A DNA stretch of 64,000 nt, from positions 3,782,001 to 3,846,000 of the forward strand of contig OZ245048.1 in the NCBI GenBank assembly GCA_965224435.1. The letters are read 5' to 3'. The position numbers were made by a program, and so were the translations under genes. This stretch comes from JAJRQY01 sp965224435. Its GTDB lineage: Bacteria; Actinomycetota; Acidimicrobiia; Acidimicrobiales; SZUA-35. The notes beneath the pieces are model-generated. The model did no database searches. It was not told where the DNA came from and worked only from the letters and a program-made list of their open reading frames with translations. Shown here one piece after another: positions 7,871 to 15,008 of the stretch (the stretch's first letter is position 1; each line of letters opens with the position of its first letter).

Positions 7871-9247
7871 ATGGATGCCAAACCGACTCTTACTCGATCC
7901 TCAGCCATGCCTCTGCAATACAGTCCCCTCACACGCCGTTCATTCATGGCAGCACTAGTCGCATCAAGCGTCTTAGCCGCCTGCGGATCAGAAGCATCGC
8001 AACCCGCCGCTACAACGACAAGCACTCCGACTGGGCCAGCACTACCCAACATCGACGACGCCACGCCCGTCGGCCACTCCTATTCCCGGCAGGACGTATC
8101 GCCCGGCGCCAACATCACCGATGTGGTAGCCGCTGACCGCAAGCTCGCCACTGACCTATTCGATCTGATCGGCCAGCATGAGACCGGGAACTTCATCTTC
8201 TCGCCCTACAGCATCGCCACCGCCTTCTCCATGGCCGAAGCCGGCGCAGAAGGCGAGACTGAAAGCCAGATGCGCACGACTCTACGTATTGGGCTCGACG
8301 AGGCCGACTGGCACGCCGGTCGGAACACTCTGGACCACATAATTCGCACACCGATACACATGTCCGACGGTGCCGAACCCTTGGAATTGGAGATCGCCAA
8401 CACGCCGTTCGGTCAGGCAGGGTTCGAATTTGTCGACATGTTCATCAAGTTGTTAGCGGAGGAGTACGGGGCTGACCTGGTCACTCTCGACTTCAAGTCC
8501 AACCCCGAAGCCGCCCGCCAACTCATCAACGAGTGGGTTGCCGACGCCACCCGCGACCGGATCACTGATCTGCTACCAGAAGGCAGTATCGATGAGCTGG
8601 TTCGCCTGGTGCTGGTCAACACCGTTTTCTTCAAGGCTCAATGGGTCGACGAATTCGACCCCGCTCAGACCACATCGGCCCCGTTCACGCTCCTGGACAG
8701 CACCGAAGTTCAGGTTGACATGATGCACGGTAGTACCCGAACCACATACGGCCAAGGTGAGGGTTGGCAGATGGTTCGCCTCCCCTATTGGGGCGGGTAC
8801 TCCATGACCCTGCTCGTCCCCGAGGCTGAGCAATTCGATGCGGTGGCCGACCTGTTGTCCGAAGGTCTGTTGGATGAAGTCAGCGCCATTGCCAGCGACT
8901 ACCTGGTCAGTTTGTCCTTGCCGAAGTTTGACTTTGCTACTCCGACCGACCTGATTCCACTATTCAATACTCTGGGCATGAAGGACCCGTTCGATCTGGC
9001 TGCAGCCGACTTCTCCGGGATGACCACCGAAGCCAGTCTCTACATTTCAGGGGCCTTCCACCAAGCCACCATCGAGCTTGACGAGATCGGCACAACGGCG
9101 ACCGCCGCCACCGCACTCATCATTAGTCCCGAATCCGCGCCACAACCCGTCGAGCTTCAAATCGATCGCCCGTTCATCTTTGTCATTGAGCACGACGAGA
9201 CGACGGAACCACTCTTCATCGGGCGTGTGCACAACCCAAACTCCTAG
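7871..9247 (+). CDS. serpin-family protease inhibitor, Tat/lipoprotein type
   Basis: 458 residues from ATG 7871; ATG 7907 (12 codons later) equally fits the signal 'SPLTRRSFMAALVASSVLAAC', which combines a Tat-like RR motif with a lipobox. After a Thr/Pro linker comes a full serpin fold: 'NFIFSPYSIATAFSMAEAGA', 'LVNTVFFKAQWVDEFDP', 'MVRLPYWGGYSMTLLVPE', 'SLPKFDF' and terminal 'PFIFVIEHDETTEPLFIGRV'. The reactive-centre loop 'DEIGTTATAATALIISPESA' keeps the small-residue hinge needed for inhibition. Aligned to family spacing, the scissile bond is predicted at Glu-Ser. It likely traps serine (or cysteine) proteases outside the cell. The target is unknown. Confidence 0.9.
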   Translation: MDAKPTLTRSSAMPLQYSPLTRRSFMAALVASSVLAACGSEASQPAATTTSTPTGPALPNIDDATPVGHSYSRQDVSPGANITDVVAADRKLATDLFDLIGQHETGNFIFSPYSIATAFSMAEAGAEGETESQMRTTLRIGLDEADWHAGRNTLDHIIRTPIHMSDGAEPLELEIANTPFGQAGFEFVDMFIKLLAEEYGADLVTLDFKSNPEAARQLINEWVADATRDRITDLLPEGSIDELVRLVLVNTVFFKAQWVDEFDPAQTTSAPFTLLDSTEVQVDMMHGSTRTTYGQGEGWQMVRLPYWGGYSMTLLVPEAEQFDAVADLLSEGLLDEVSAIASDYLVSLSLPKFDFATPTDLIPLFNTLGMKDPFDLAAADFSGMTTEASLYISGAFHQATIELDEIGTTATAATALIISPESAPQPVELQIDRPFIFVIEHDETTEPLFIGRVHNPNS

Positions 9248-9369
9248 ACCCACCACATCGGCCTGGACACGGGCACCACGGGGCCGTTGTCGGCACTCAC
9301 GCATTCAGCATCGACGTTGCCAGCCTCTGCTCATCACAAGAATCTTGCGTCATCACGCCTCAGATCGTC

Positions 9370-9627
9370 ATGGTGGGAATTGACCTCGAGTACTCCGTCA
9401 GCGTGTCAGGCTGTGACTTCGACAAGCTGGTGGCATACAGCATTGGCTGGCCCTATGTGTGGGATATCGAGACCGCCGAGGACTCCCTCGCACTCCCTAT
9501 TTCTGGACTTGATTGCAGAGACTATGACTATCTCTACGACGTCGCCGTCTTGGTTCACAAGGGTGGCGTGCTCGTCGACAGTATGCAATACAGCCCCAGC
9601 GAGCATGCTGCCGAGCTCTGCGATTAG
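9370..9627 (+). CDS. small orphan protein or remnant C-terminus
   Basis: 85 residues from ATG 9370, with coding-like third-position GC and residues such as 'GWPYVWDIETAEDSLALP' and 'DYDYLYDVAVLVHKGGVLVD'. The frame stays open upstream of the ATG for at least 24 codons with equally protein-like content (around 9300-9369: 'FSIDVASLCSSQESC'), but has no ATG or GTG start. This suggests the C-terminal part of a larger exported protein whose head has been lost, or a gene using a rare start. No family was recognised. It lies directly downstream of the serpin and convergent with the dienelactone hydrolase gene. Confidence 0.45.
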   Translation: MVGIDLEYSVSVSGCDFDKLVAYSIGWPYVWDIETAEDSLALPISGLDCRDYDYLYDVAVLVHKGGVLVDSMQYSPSEHAAELCD

Positions 9628-9678
9628 ACGTGGCCGCTGTGAGGGTTGTCCAGCTCTCGCCATGGTCTGCTGTGGGTG

Positions 9679-10392
9679 CTATCCAATTCGGTCGGAGAGA
9701 ACCGACTTCATCAGTTCCCAGGAAGAGGCGTCAGCCTTCTGATCAAAGGCGATCCCGGGGAATCCCCAATCATCAGCGGCACGATTGGTGAAGCTGTGGC
9801 CAACTCCATCGAAGACTTCCATAGCAAAGTCGACTCCACCATCCTGCATCTCTTGCTCAAATGCAGCCCGGTCATCAGCAGAGATAAACGGGTCGTCCGT
9901 GCCGATGGCAACCAGCACCTGCCCCTGGATCTTGTCCGCAGTTCCTGGCTGAGCGGTTTGCAAGCCAGAGTGCAACCCGACAACGGCTTTCAGATCGGCT
10001 CCGGATCGAGCGAGTTCAAGAGCCATGGTTCCCCCGAAACAGTAGCCGACGGCGGCGAGCCGGCCAGAGTCGACCATTGGCTGATCTCGCAGGACTGCTA
10101 GGCCAGCGTTGGCAATGGAGAGAAGCTCGGTCGGGTTTCCGCCCAGTTCCATCAGACGACCGATGTATTCATCGGCACCCAAGATGGCGGCCCCGCCGTG
10201 ATAGTCAAGGGCAAAGGCCACGTAACCGAGTTCGTCTGCTATCCGTTCGACACGACCGCGAACATGGTCGTCTTGCCCGGGCCCTTCATGACAAACCAGC
10301 ACACCACCGCGCACCTCATCTCCATCGGGAACGGCTAGGTAGCCAACGGCGTCGAGTCCGGAGGCCTTGTAGTTGATTGTTGTGGTCTGCAT
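9679..10392 (-). CDS. dienelactone hydrolase family protein
   Basis: 237-residue cytoplasmic alpha/beta hydrolase. The nucleophile elbow is 'GYCFGG' with Cys as nucleophile (about residue 120), the acid is in 'IGTDDPFI' and the His in 'GVGHSFTN', the Cys-Asp-His triad of dienelactone hydrolases. The family hydrolyses dienelactones in aromatic breakdown, but many members act on other esters, so the substrate is open. An AGGGG ribosome site precedes the ATG. It is 76 bases downstream of the TetR-family gene on the same strand, so it may be co-transcribed with and controlled by that regulator. Confidence 0.88.
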   Translation of the reverse strand: MQTTTINYKASGLDAVGYLAVPDGDEVRGGVLVCHEGPGQDDHVRGRVERIADELGYVAFALDYHGGAAILGADEYIGRLMELGGNPTELLSIANAGLAVLRDQPMVDSGRLAAVGYCFGGTMALELARSGADLKAVVGLHSGLQTAQPGTADKIQGQVLVAIGTDDPFISADDRAAFEQEMQDGGVDFAMEVFDGVGHSFTNRAADDWGFPGIAFDQKADASSWELMKSVLSDRIG

Positions 10393-10468
10393 GATTGTTT
10401 ACCCCTACTGGTGTTGTGTGGATTGAGTCTGGTCTGGTCGGTTTGTTCTCGGCGTTCGGCTAGATCGA

Positions 10469-11011
10469 CTAGGTCCGGACGGCATCGATGGCGGCCAGGA
10501 TTTCTTCGGCGAATGCAATCGGGTCAACGGATCCCGAGAGCAGAACAAGTCGGTGGATAAGCAGGGCGGCTGGTAGTTGGCTGAGTACACCGAGACCGGG
10601 ATGATCGTTACCGATGTAGTCACCGATCAACGCGCTGAGCGGTGTGTCAATGTTTCGTTGCACATTGTCCCGAACTGCTTGAGCCAAGGCCTCGTCGCTC
10701 CGGCTGGCCGCGATCAGGCTGGGAAACACATGGGTGTGGGCAACGAAGTACTGCGCCCGGTTCTGCACAAACTGGATGATTGCCTCACGTTCGGTTTGCG
10801 CTTTTGGAAGGGGCTGAGACCGGCTGGTATTGAGGGCTTCGGCGATCAAGGCTTCCTTGGTCGGCCAGCGACGATAGATGGTGCCCAGTCCAACCGATGC
10901 CTTGTCAGCAACTTCTCGAACTCCGAAGTTATCGAACCCGACCTCAAAGAGCAGCTCCTCCGTTACTCGCAGGATCACCTCCGTTCGAGATTGATCCTTC
11001 ATCCTGTTCAT
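10469..11011 (-). CDS. TetR-family transcriptional regulator
   Basis: 180 residues. The N-terminal helix-turn-helix is clear ('ILRVTEELLFEVGFDNFGVR' then 'VADKASVGLGTIYRRWPTKEAL'), and the remaining about 130 residues form the ligand-binding helical domain. TetR proteins usually repress genes around their own operator and release on binding a small molecule. The gene is divergent from a membrane-protein gene with only 57 bases between starts; that gap holds a promoter for each and an inverted repeat. The dienelactone hydrolase gene lies downstream. Expected targets are these neighbours. The ligand is unknown. Confidence 0.9.
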   Translation of the reverse strand: MNRMKDQSRTEVILRVTEELLFEVGFDNFGVREVADKASVGLGTIYRRWPTKEALIAEALNTSRSQPLPKAQTEREAIIQFVQNRAQYFVAHTHVFPSLIAASRSDEALAQAVRDNVQRNIDTPLSALIGDYIGNDHPGLGVLSQLPAALLIHRLVLLSGSVDPIAFAEEILAAIDAVRT

Positions 11012-11017
11012 ACCTGG

Positions 11018-11023
11018 ACCCTA
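11018..11023 (-). promoter_or_regulatory. leaderless-type -10 box of the TetR gene
   Basis: On the minus strand TAGGGT is followed by six bases and ATG 11011, the spacing expected when transcription starts at the start codon. Confidence 0.55.
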
Positions 11024-11031
11024 ATCGGAAA

Positions 11032-11064
11032 TTGACCTAAAACGATAACCATTGATACCGTTAT
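11032..11064 (+). promoter_or_regulatory. promoter and probable TetR operator
   Basis: TTGACC (11032-11037) and TACCGT (11056-11061) are 18 bases apart, and ATG 11069 follows seven bases after the -10 box: a good leaderless promoter. The inverted repeat ATAAC-N10-GTTAT (11045-11064) lies between the two boxes and covers the -10 box, where a bound TetR dimer would block this gene and crowd the divergent TetR promoter. The operator assignment is inference from position and symmetry. Confidence 0.55.
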
Positions 11065-11068
11065 GATC

Positions 11069-11620
11069 ATGCGAAAGACTCTGAGTCCGATCCAAATCAT
11101 CATCCTCGGCCTTGTCCTGAGCGCGATCGGTTTGATCCTGATGGCCAACTGGGGAGGGGTTGAGGAGATCCAGGGGGCAGGCTCTGCTGAAGAATTTGCC
11201 ACCGTGGCGACCAGTGTCGGCAACCAGCTAAGGCTGGCATCGTGGTCCGACATCCTGGTCTTCGTCCTCGGCTACACATTGCTGGTTGGTGGAATCCTGG
11301 CCCTCTTTCGAAGCCTCGATGGATCGGTCCGTCGCAGTGCCCGAATCGGGATGGGGTTCTTGCTTGCCGGAGCCATCGTCGACCAGATCGAGAACCTGAT
11401 GGTGCAGCTCGGCCTTGGCCGGGTGGATCTGGATCAGCCAGGACCGTCTGAGATTGTTCAGCCCTCCGATTGGCTGCTCAGCGTTCTGCAATTCACCTTT
11501 ATCGCCAAGTTCGTTGGACTGGCGTTGGCTATTGTCACCATTCTTGGGCTCGCAGCCGTTGCTGCCAAGAACCGCTCGAGCACCCCGTCACCGGACGGCT
11601 CTATTGAAGCTCGGCGGTAA
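11069..11620 (+). CDS. four-helix integral membrane protein, TetR-linked
   Basis: 183 residues with about four hydrophobic helices: 'IIILGLVLSAIGLILM' (about 8-25), 'DILVFVLGYTLLVGGILALF', 'ARIGMGFLLAGAIVDQIE' and the C-terminal 'FVGLALAIVTILGLAAVAA'. No family was recognised; the pattern resembles small uncharacterised actinobacterial membrane proteins. The start at ATG 11069 rather than 11063 is preferred because of promoter spacing (TACCGT plus seven bases). The gene is divergent from the TetR regulator and probably its main target. Its last 20 bases overlap the end of the convergent aminotransferase gene. Confidence 0.75.
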   Translation: MRKTLSPIQIIILGLVLSAIGLILMANWGGVEEIQGAGSAEEFATVATSVGNQLRLASWSDILVFVLGYTLLVGGILALFRSLDGSVRRSARIGMGFLLAGAIVDQIENLMVQLGLGRVDLDQPGPSEIVQPSDWLLSVLQFTFIAKFVGLALAIVTILGLAAVAAKNRSSTPSPDGSIEARR

Positions 11621-12791
11621 CCGCGTCAGCCAGGTATTCGTACTGGGCGCTGGTGTTGTAAAGATGGGCGGAAATTCTGACAAACCTGGTGTCGAACTTG
11701 GGCCAAGGAACGATCGGAATTGGAACCCGATAGTCCTCCTCCAGTACTACTTGAAGGGGCTGCAACCCGGGCCACTCAATCTGGTTGGGTAGTCCACCCG
11801 GAATCGGGATCAACCCCATGCTCCCAAACATGGAAGCTGGCGCTGGTGAAGTTGTTCCCAACCTTGAGCACACGATCTTGCTCGCTTCTTGGGCCAGGTC
11901 ACGGTTCCTTTGACGGATCTCGGCCCAGCCGCCAGGCACCATGTTGGCCATAACCCTGATCGTCTCGCCAACCGACGCGATGGCAGTCGGGTCTGATGTT
12001 CCTTGCCAGTCGAACTCCAGATGCAACCGCGAACGTGTTTCATAGGATCCGGTCGCTCCATGACTGATGAGCAATGGTCTTGCCGACGTTCGATGGTTGG
12101 GCCCAATGCTCATGAAAGCGGCACTCTTTGGGCCACAGACCCACTTGTGGAGGTTGCCGACGTAGTAGGCGGCGTTGATCGCGGCCACATCCAGGTCCAG
12201 CATGCCGGGGGCGTGGGCTCCATCGACTAGAACATCGACGCCTCGATCTCCGAGCTGGCTGACGATCTCATTGATGGGTAGAACCAATGCTGTTGGGCTG
12301 GTGACATGGTCGATCAGTGCCAGCACAGTCCGGGTTGTTACTGCGGCGACGATGGCCGCGGTGACCTGGGCTGGTTCATCCAGGGGAAAGGGAAGATCGA
12401 CGACCACAACCCTTGCCCCGGCACGTTCACAAACGAACTGCGCTGAGTTGATGCAGGCTCCGTAGCCATGGTCCAGCACGATGATCTCATCGCCCGGATT
12501 GAGTTCAAGAGATCGCAAGACCCCATTCACTAGCGAGGTGGCGTTCTCGCCAAAGACAAGGCCCTCAGGATCAGCGCCAACGAAGTCAGACACTGCCATG
12601 CGGGAATCATCAATCAGGTCCCAAACATCATGGACAAAGAACCTCATCGGGTCGTCTTCCATCGACGCTTGCAGCTCGGCCCGGAAGCTCTGAATGATTC
12701 GGGGTGTCGCTCCGAACGATCCGTGATTCAGATAAACGATCTCGGGATTGAGCGACCAGTTGCTGGCCAGGTCTGAGTACGAGGGACGCAT
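11601..12791 (-). CDS. class V aminotransferase (isopenicillin N epimerase-like)
   Basis: 396-residue PLP enzyme. The N-terminal 'YLNHGSFGATPR' is the hallmark of the isopenicillin-N-epimerase/cysteine desulfurase-like group; 'LVDGAHAPGMLDLD' supplies the Asp and His that hold PLP, and 'YYVGNLHKWVCGPKSAAF' contains the Schiff-base Lys. Members act as epimerases, desulfurases or ergothioneine-type C-S lyases, so the reaction cannot be fixed here. No partner genes suggest a pathway. It overlaps the convergent membrane-protein gene by 20 bases at its 3' end. Confidence 0.87.
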   Translation of the reverse strand: MRPSYSDLASNWSLNPEIVYLNHGSFGATPRIIQSFRAELQASMEDDPMRFFVHDVWDLIDDSRMAVSDFVGADPEGLVFGENATSLVNGVLRSLELNPGDEIIVLDHGYGACINSAQFVCERAGARVVVVDLPFPLDEPAQVTAAIVAAVTTRTVLALIDHVTSPTALVLPINEIVSQLGDRGVDVLVDGAHAPGMLDLDVAAINAAYYVGNLHKWVCGPKSAAFMSIGPNHRTSARPLLISHGATGSYETRSRLHLEFDWQGTSDPTAIASVGETIRVMANMVPGGWAEIRQRNRDLAQEASKIVCSRLGTTSPAPASMFGSMGLIPIPGGLPNQIEWPGLQPLQVVLEEDYRVPIPIVPWPKFDTRFVRISAHLYNTSAQYEYLADAVTAELQ

Positions 12792-12800
12792 GCCCGGCTC

Positions 12801-12806
12801 AAGCTA
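12801..12806 (-). promoter_or_regulatory. -10-like box before the class V aminotransferase
   Basis: TAGCTT on the minus strand, nine bases before ATG 12791. The distance is slightly longer than in the other leaderless genes of this window, so this is less certain. Confidence 0.35.
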
Positions 12807-12869
12807 ACAATGTTGTGGTGGCCTGTCATCTCCAAGCTGACACCAGTCGAGCTCGCCAAACCTAACCCG

Positions 12870-13880
12870 CTATTCGCCCCAAAGGGTTCTGCTGGCTGAA
12901 GAACTATTGCCGGCGCGTTCGTCGGCGGGCCATCCCGGTATCCCGGTGGCGTGAGTGACCGCGCTCTGGATGGCTTCAGCTACAGCGCTTGCGGCTAGGT
13001 CTGCAATCAGATCGGTTGAGGCGGTCACCCTCCCGGTACCGATAGCAAACATGGCATCACCGTCCAGGTTGGTATGAGCAGGGGACACCATTCGGGCAAT
13101 CCCCGAATGCGACAAGTCAGCCACTCGACAGGCCGAAGCCTTTGTCAACATCGCATCGGTCACCACCACACCAATGACGGTATTGGACGTCGGGCCATCA
13201 CTGAGTGAGCCCCACTCACCATCACCAACCGGCTGACCAACACGATTGAACAATCCACTCGGCGCAGTGGCCGGGTAGCGAGGGTAATCATCCGGGGCTC
13301 TAGTCCCCGCCAATATCTGGCCTCCTTGGTACACACTGCCAAAAGCATTGACGATCATCAGGGCAGCAACCGTGACACCTCCGCCTTCGACCACGGCCCA
13401 GCCTTGGCCTCCCTTGCTCCCCCAGTCTCGGCCGCCTTCTTTGCCAACAGTGCAACCGGTTCCGGCACCAACTGATCCTTGGGCCGGGTCATTTGAGGTT
13501 GCCAGTCGGCAGGCATCCCAACCTGCCTCATGATCGATCCTGGCTTCATCGGGTGAATGAATGTCCATCACCACTGCCGCACCAACGATGGGGAAACGAC
13601 CGCCAGGTAGCTGCAAGCCGATCTCATGGGCAGCACACCAATCGGCAACACCGCCGGCAGCCCGAAGACCAAATAGAGACGAGCCACAAAGAGCAACGGC
13701 ATGAACCGCAGTGTTGGCTGATCCAACCGACAGGACCCCGGCCTCGCGGGTGCCGGGTGCTCCACCACGAATGGCCATGCCTCCAACCGAACCTTCAGGC
13801 GGAAGAACAACCGTGCACCCGGTATGGCTCTCCTCATCGGTGACCACACCGATCCGCACTCCATCAATCCCCAGCGCCAT
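12870..13880 (-). CDS. P1-family peptidase (DmpA/NylC-like, self-processing)
   Basis: 336 residues. The glycine-rich N-terminal half ('RGGAPGTREAGVL', 'ALCGSSLFGLRAAGGVADW') and the 'GAGTGCTVGK' motif are typical of the DmpA/NylC N-terminal nucleophile hydrolases. The expected autocleavage site is Asn233-Thr234 in 'SNTVIGVVVTDA'; cleavage would free Thr as nucleophile, giving two chains, as in 6-aminohexanoate-oligomer hydrolase. Family members are aminopeptidases or amide hydrolases. The start has an AGGGG site 12-16 bases upstream. There is no signal peptide, so it is cytoplasmic. A possible 16-codon leader ORF lies just upstream. Confidence 0.88.
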   Translation of the reverse strand: MALGIDGVRIGVVTDEESHTGCTVVLPPEGSVGGMAIRGGAPGTREAGVLSVGSANTAVHAVALCGSSLFGLRAAGGVADWCAAHEIGLQLPGGRFPIVGAAVVMDIHSPDEARIDHEAGWDACRLATSNDPAQGSVGAGTGCTVGKEGGRDWGSKGGQGWAVVEGGGVTVAALMIVNAFGSVYQGGQILAGTRAPDDYPRYPATAPSGLFNRVGQPVGDGEWGSLSDGPTSNTVIGVVVTDAMLTKASACRVADLSHSGIARMVSPAHTNLDGDAMFAIGTGRVTASTDLIADLAASAVAEAIQSAVTHATGIPGWPADERAGNSSSASRTLWGE

Positions 13881-13922
13881 CTTCTACCTACCCCTTCGTT
13901 GCTGATCCCGCACTAGATCAAA

Positions 13923-13973
13923 CTACTCGCCCGTCCATGTAGTCAGGGCCTCAAGCTCTTGTCGATCCAGCAT
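13923..13973 (-). CDS. possible 16-codon leader ORF upstream of the P1 peptidase
   Basis: The minus strand encodes MLDRQELEALTTWTGE then TAG, with GAGGA about ten bases before the ATG, ending 42 bases before the P1 peptidase start. The peptide looks protein-like but has no known match. It could be an upstream ORF, a gene relic or chance. The rest of the 178-base gap between the P1 and SDR genes shows nothing else. Confidence 0.2.
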   Translation of the reverse strand: MLDRQELEALTTWTGE

Positions 13974-14058
13974 CTTGGTAATTCCTCTGTTTCTGCTGAG
14001 CCAAACGAGGCCCCACGGTTCCGTGACGGATCAGCGATGCTAGGTCAACCGGGCTGCC

Positions 14059-14850
14059 TCAAAGTGGCGGAGTGAAGCGACCATCGACGGCAAGCCAACC
14101 ACCGTCAACAAACAGGATTGTGCCGGTCACGAACGAGGCGGCATCTGATGCCAGATAGACGACTGCACCGGTCTGTTCCGAAGGCTGCGACCAGCGACCC
14201 AGGGCGCCAATGTCGGCATAGGCCTGGTACCAGGCGGGGTTGTCCTTGATCTGAGCAGTGAGTGGCGTTTCGACCACACCAGGACCAACAGCATTGACTC
14301 GAACCCCAGCCGGGCCAAGCTCAGCAGCCAAGGTTTTGACCAGAGCCAGGGTTCCAGCCTTGGTGGCGGCATAGACACCTTGACCGGGTTCGACCACTTG
14401 GGACCGGACCGAGCTCATAACGATGATCGAGCCCTTGCCGGTCTCGGCCATAGCCCGGCCGCCGGCCTTCATGGCGTTGAGGGTGCCTCGCAGGTTGAGG
14501 TCGACTACACGAGAGAACTCATCTTCAGACATGTCCAGCAGTGGCTTGCGCACATTGATCGACGGAGTGCAGACCATGACCTCTATTTCACCGGCCGCCT
14601 CGACCACGGCCTCAACCGACTTGGCGTCTGTGATGTCAACTTGGGCTGAGGTGGCTGCGCCGCCGTCTTCGGTGATGCTGGAAGCAACTGCAGCAGCAAG
14701 GTCAGCATCCAGATCAGCGCAAACAGCATTGGCTCCGTGAGCGGCGAGCGCCCAGGCAGAAGCTTCGCCAATACCCGAGGCTGCCCCGATGACGACGGCT
14801 GTCTTGCCGGTCAGATCAAACAGCTTGCGATATTCGGCCAGGTTTGGCAT
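14059..14850 (-). CDS. short-chain dehydrogenase/reductase
   Basis: 263 residues from ATG 14850, preferred because AAGGA lies about ten bases upstream; ATG 14874/14871 would add eight residues. This is a classical SDR: NAD(P) motif 'GAASGIGEASAW', Asp at the end of beta-2 ('CADLDAD') suggesting NAD preference, the beta-4 position as 'CTPSIN', catalytic Ser in 'IVMSSVRS', and 'YAATK' for the Tyr-Lys pair. The C-terminal 'GTILFVDGGWLAVDG' is standard. The normal NNAG motif is replaced by CTPS, which is unusual. It reduces or oxidises an alcohol/carbonyl of unknown identity. It is divergent from the RNB ribonuclease, with direct repeats in its upstream region. Confidence 0.88.
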   Translation of the reverse strand: MPNLAEYRKLFDLTGKTAVVIGAASGIGEASAWALAAHGANAVCADLDADLAAAVASSITEDGGAATSAQVDITDAKSVEAVVEAAGEIEVMVCTPSINVRKPLLDMSEDEFSRVVDLNLRGTLNAMKAGGRAMAETGKGSIIVMSSVRSQVVEPGQGVYAATKAGTLALVKTLAAELGPAGVRVNAVGPGVVETPLTAQIKDNPAWYQAYADIGALGRWSQPSEQTGAVVYLASDAASFVTGTILFVDGGWLAVDGRFTPPL

Positions 14851-14898
14851 GAGGTCTGCTTCCTTATTCATCAATGTGTTCAGCGAATCGTGTTCGAC

Positions 14899-14924
14899 AA
14901 TACGAGATGGCGTAATACGAGATG
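14899..14924. repeat. two 11-base direct repeats upstream of the SDR gene
   Basis: AATACGAGATG occurs at 14899-14909 and 14914-14924, a 15-base period, in the divergent region between the SDR and RNB genes. Read on the minus strand it is CATCTCGTATT twice, 50-75 bases before the SDR start. This may be a regulator site or a duplicated promoter element. Confidence 0.45.
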
Positions 14925-14994
14925 ACGGTCATCGTAGGGCCAAGCTGACGGGCGACACACCGTACCTTGGTCCCGAATTCGCCCATTCCTCGTG

Positions 14995-15000
14995 TAGCTT
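14995..15000 (+). promoter_or_regulatory. leaderless-type -10 box of the RNB gene
   Basis: TAGCTT followed by eight bases and GTG 15009; this decides the start codon of the RNB-domain gene. Confidence 0.55.
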
Positions 15001-15008
15001 CGATACTC

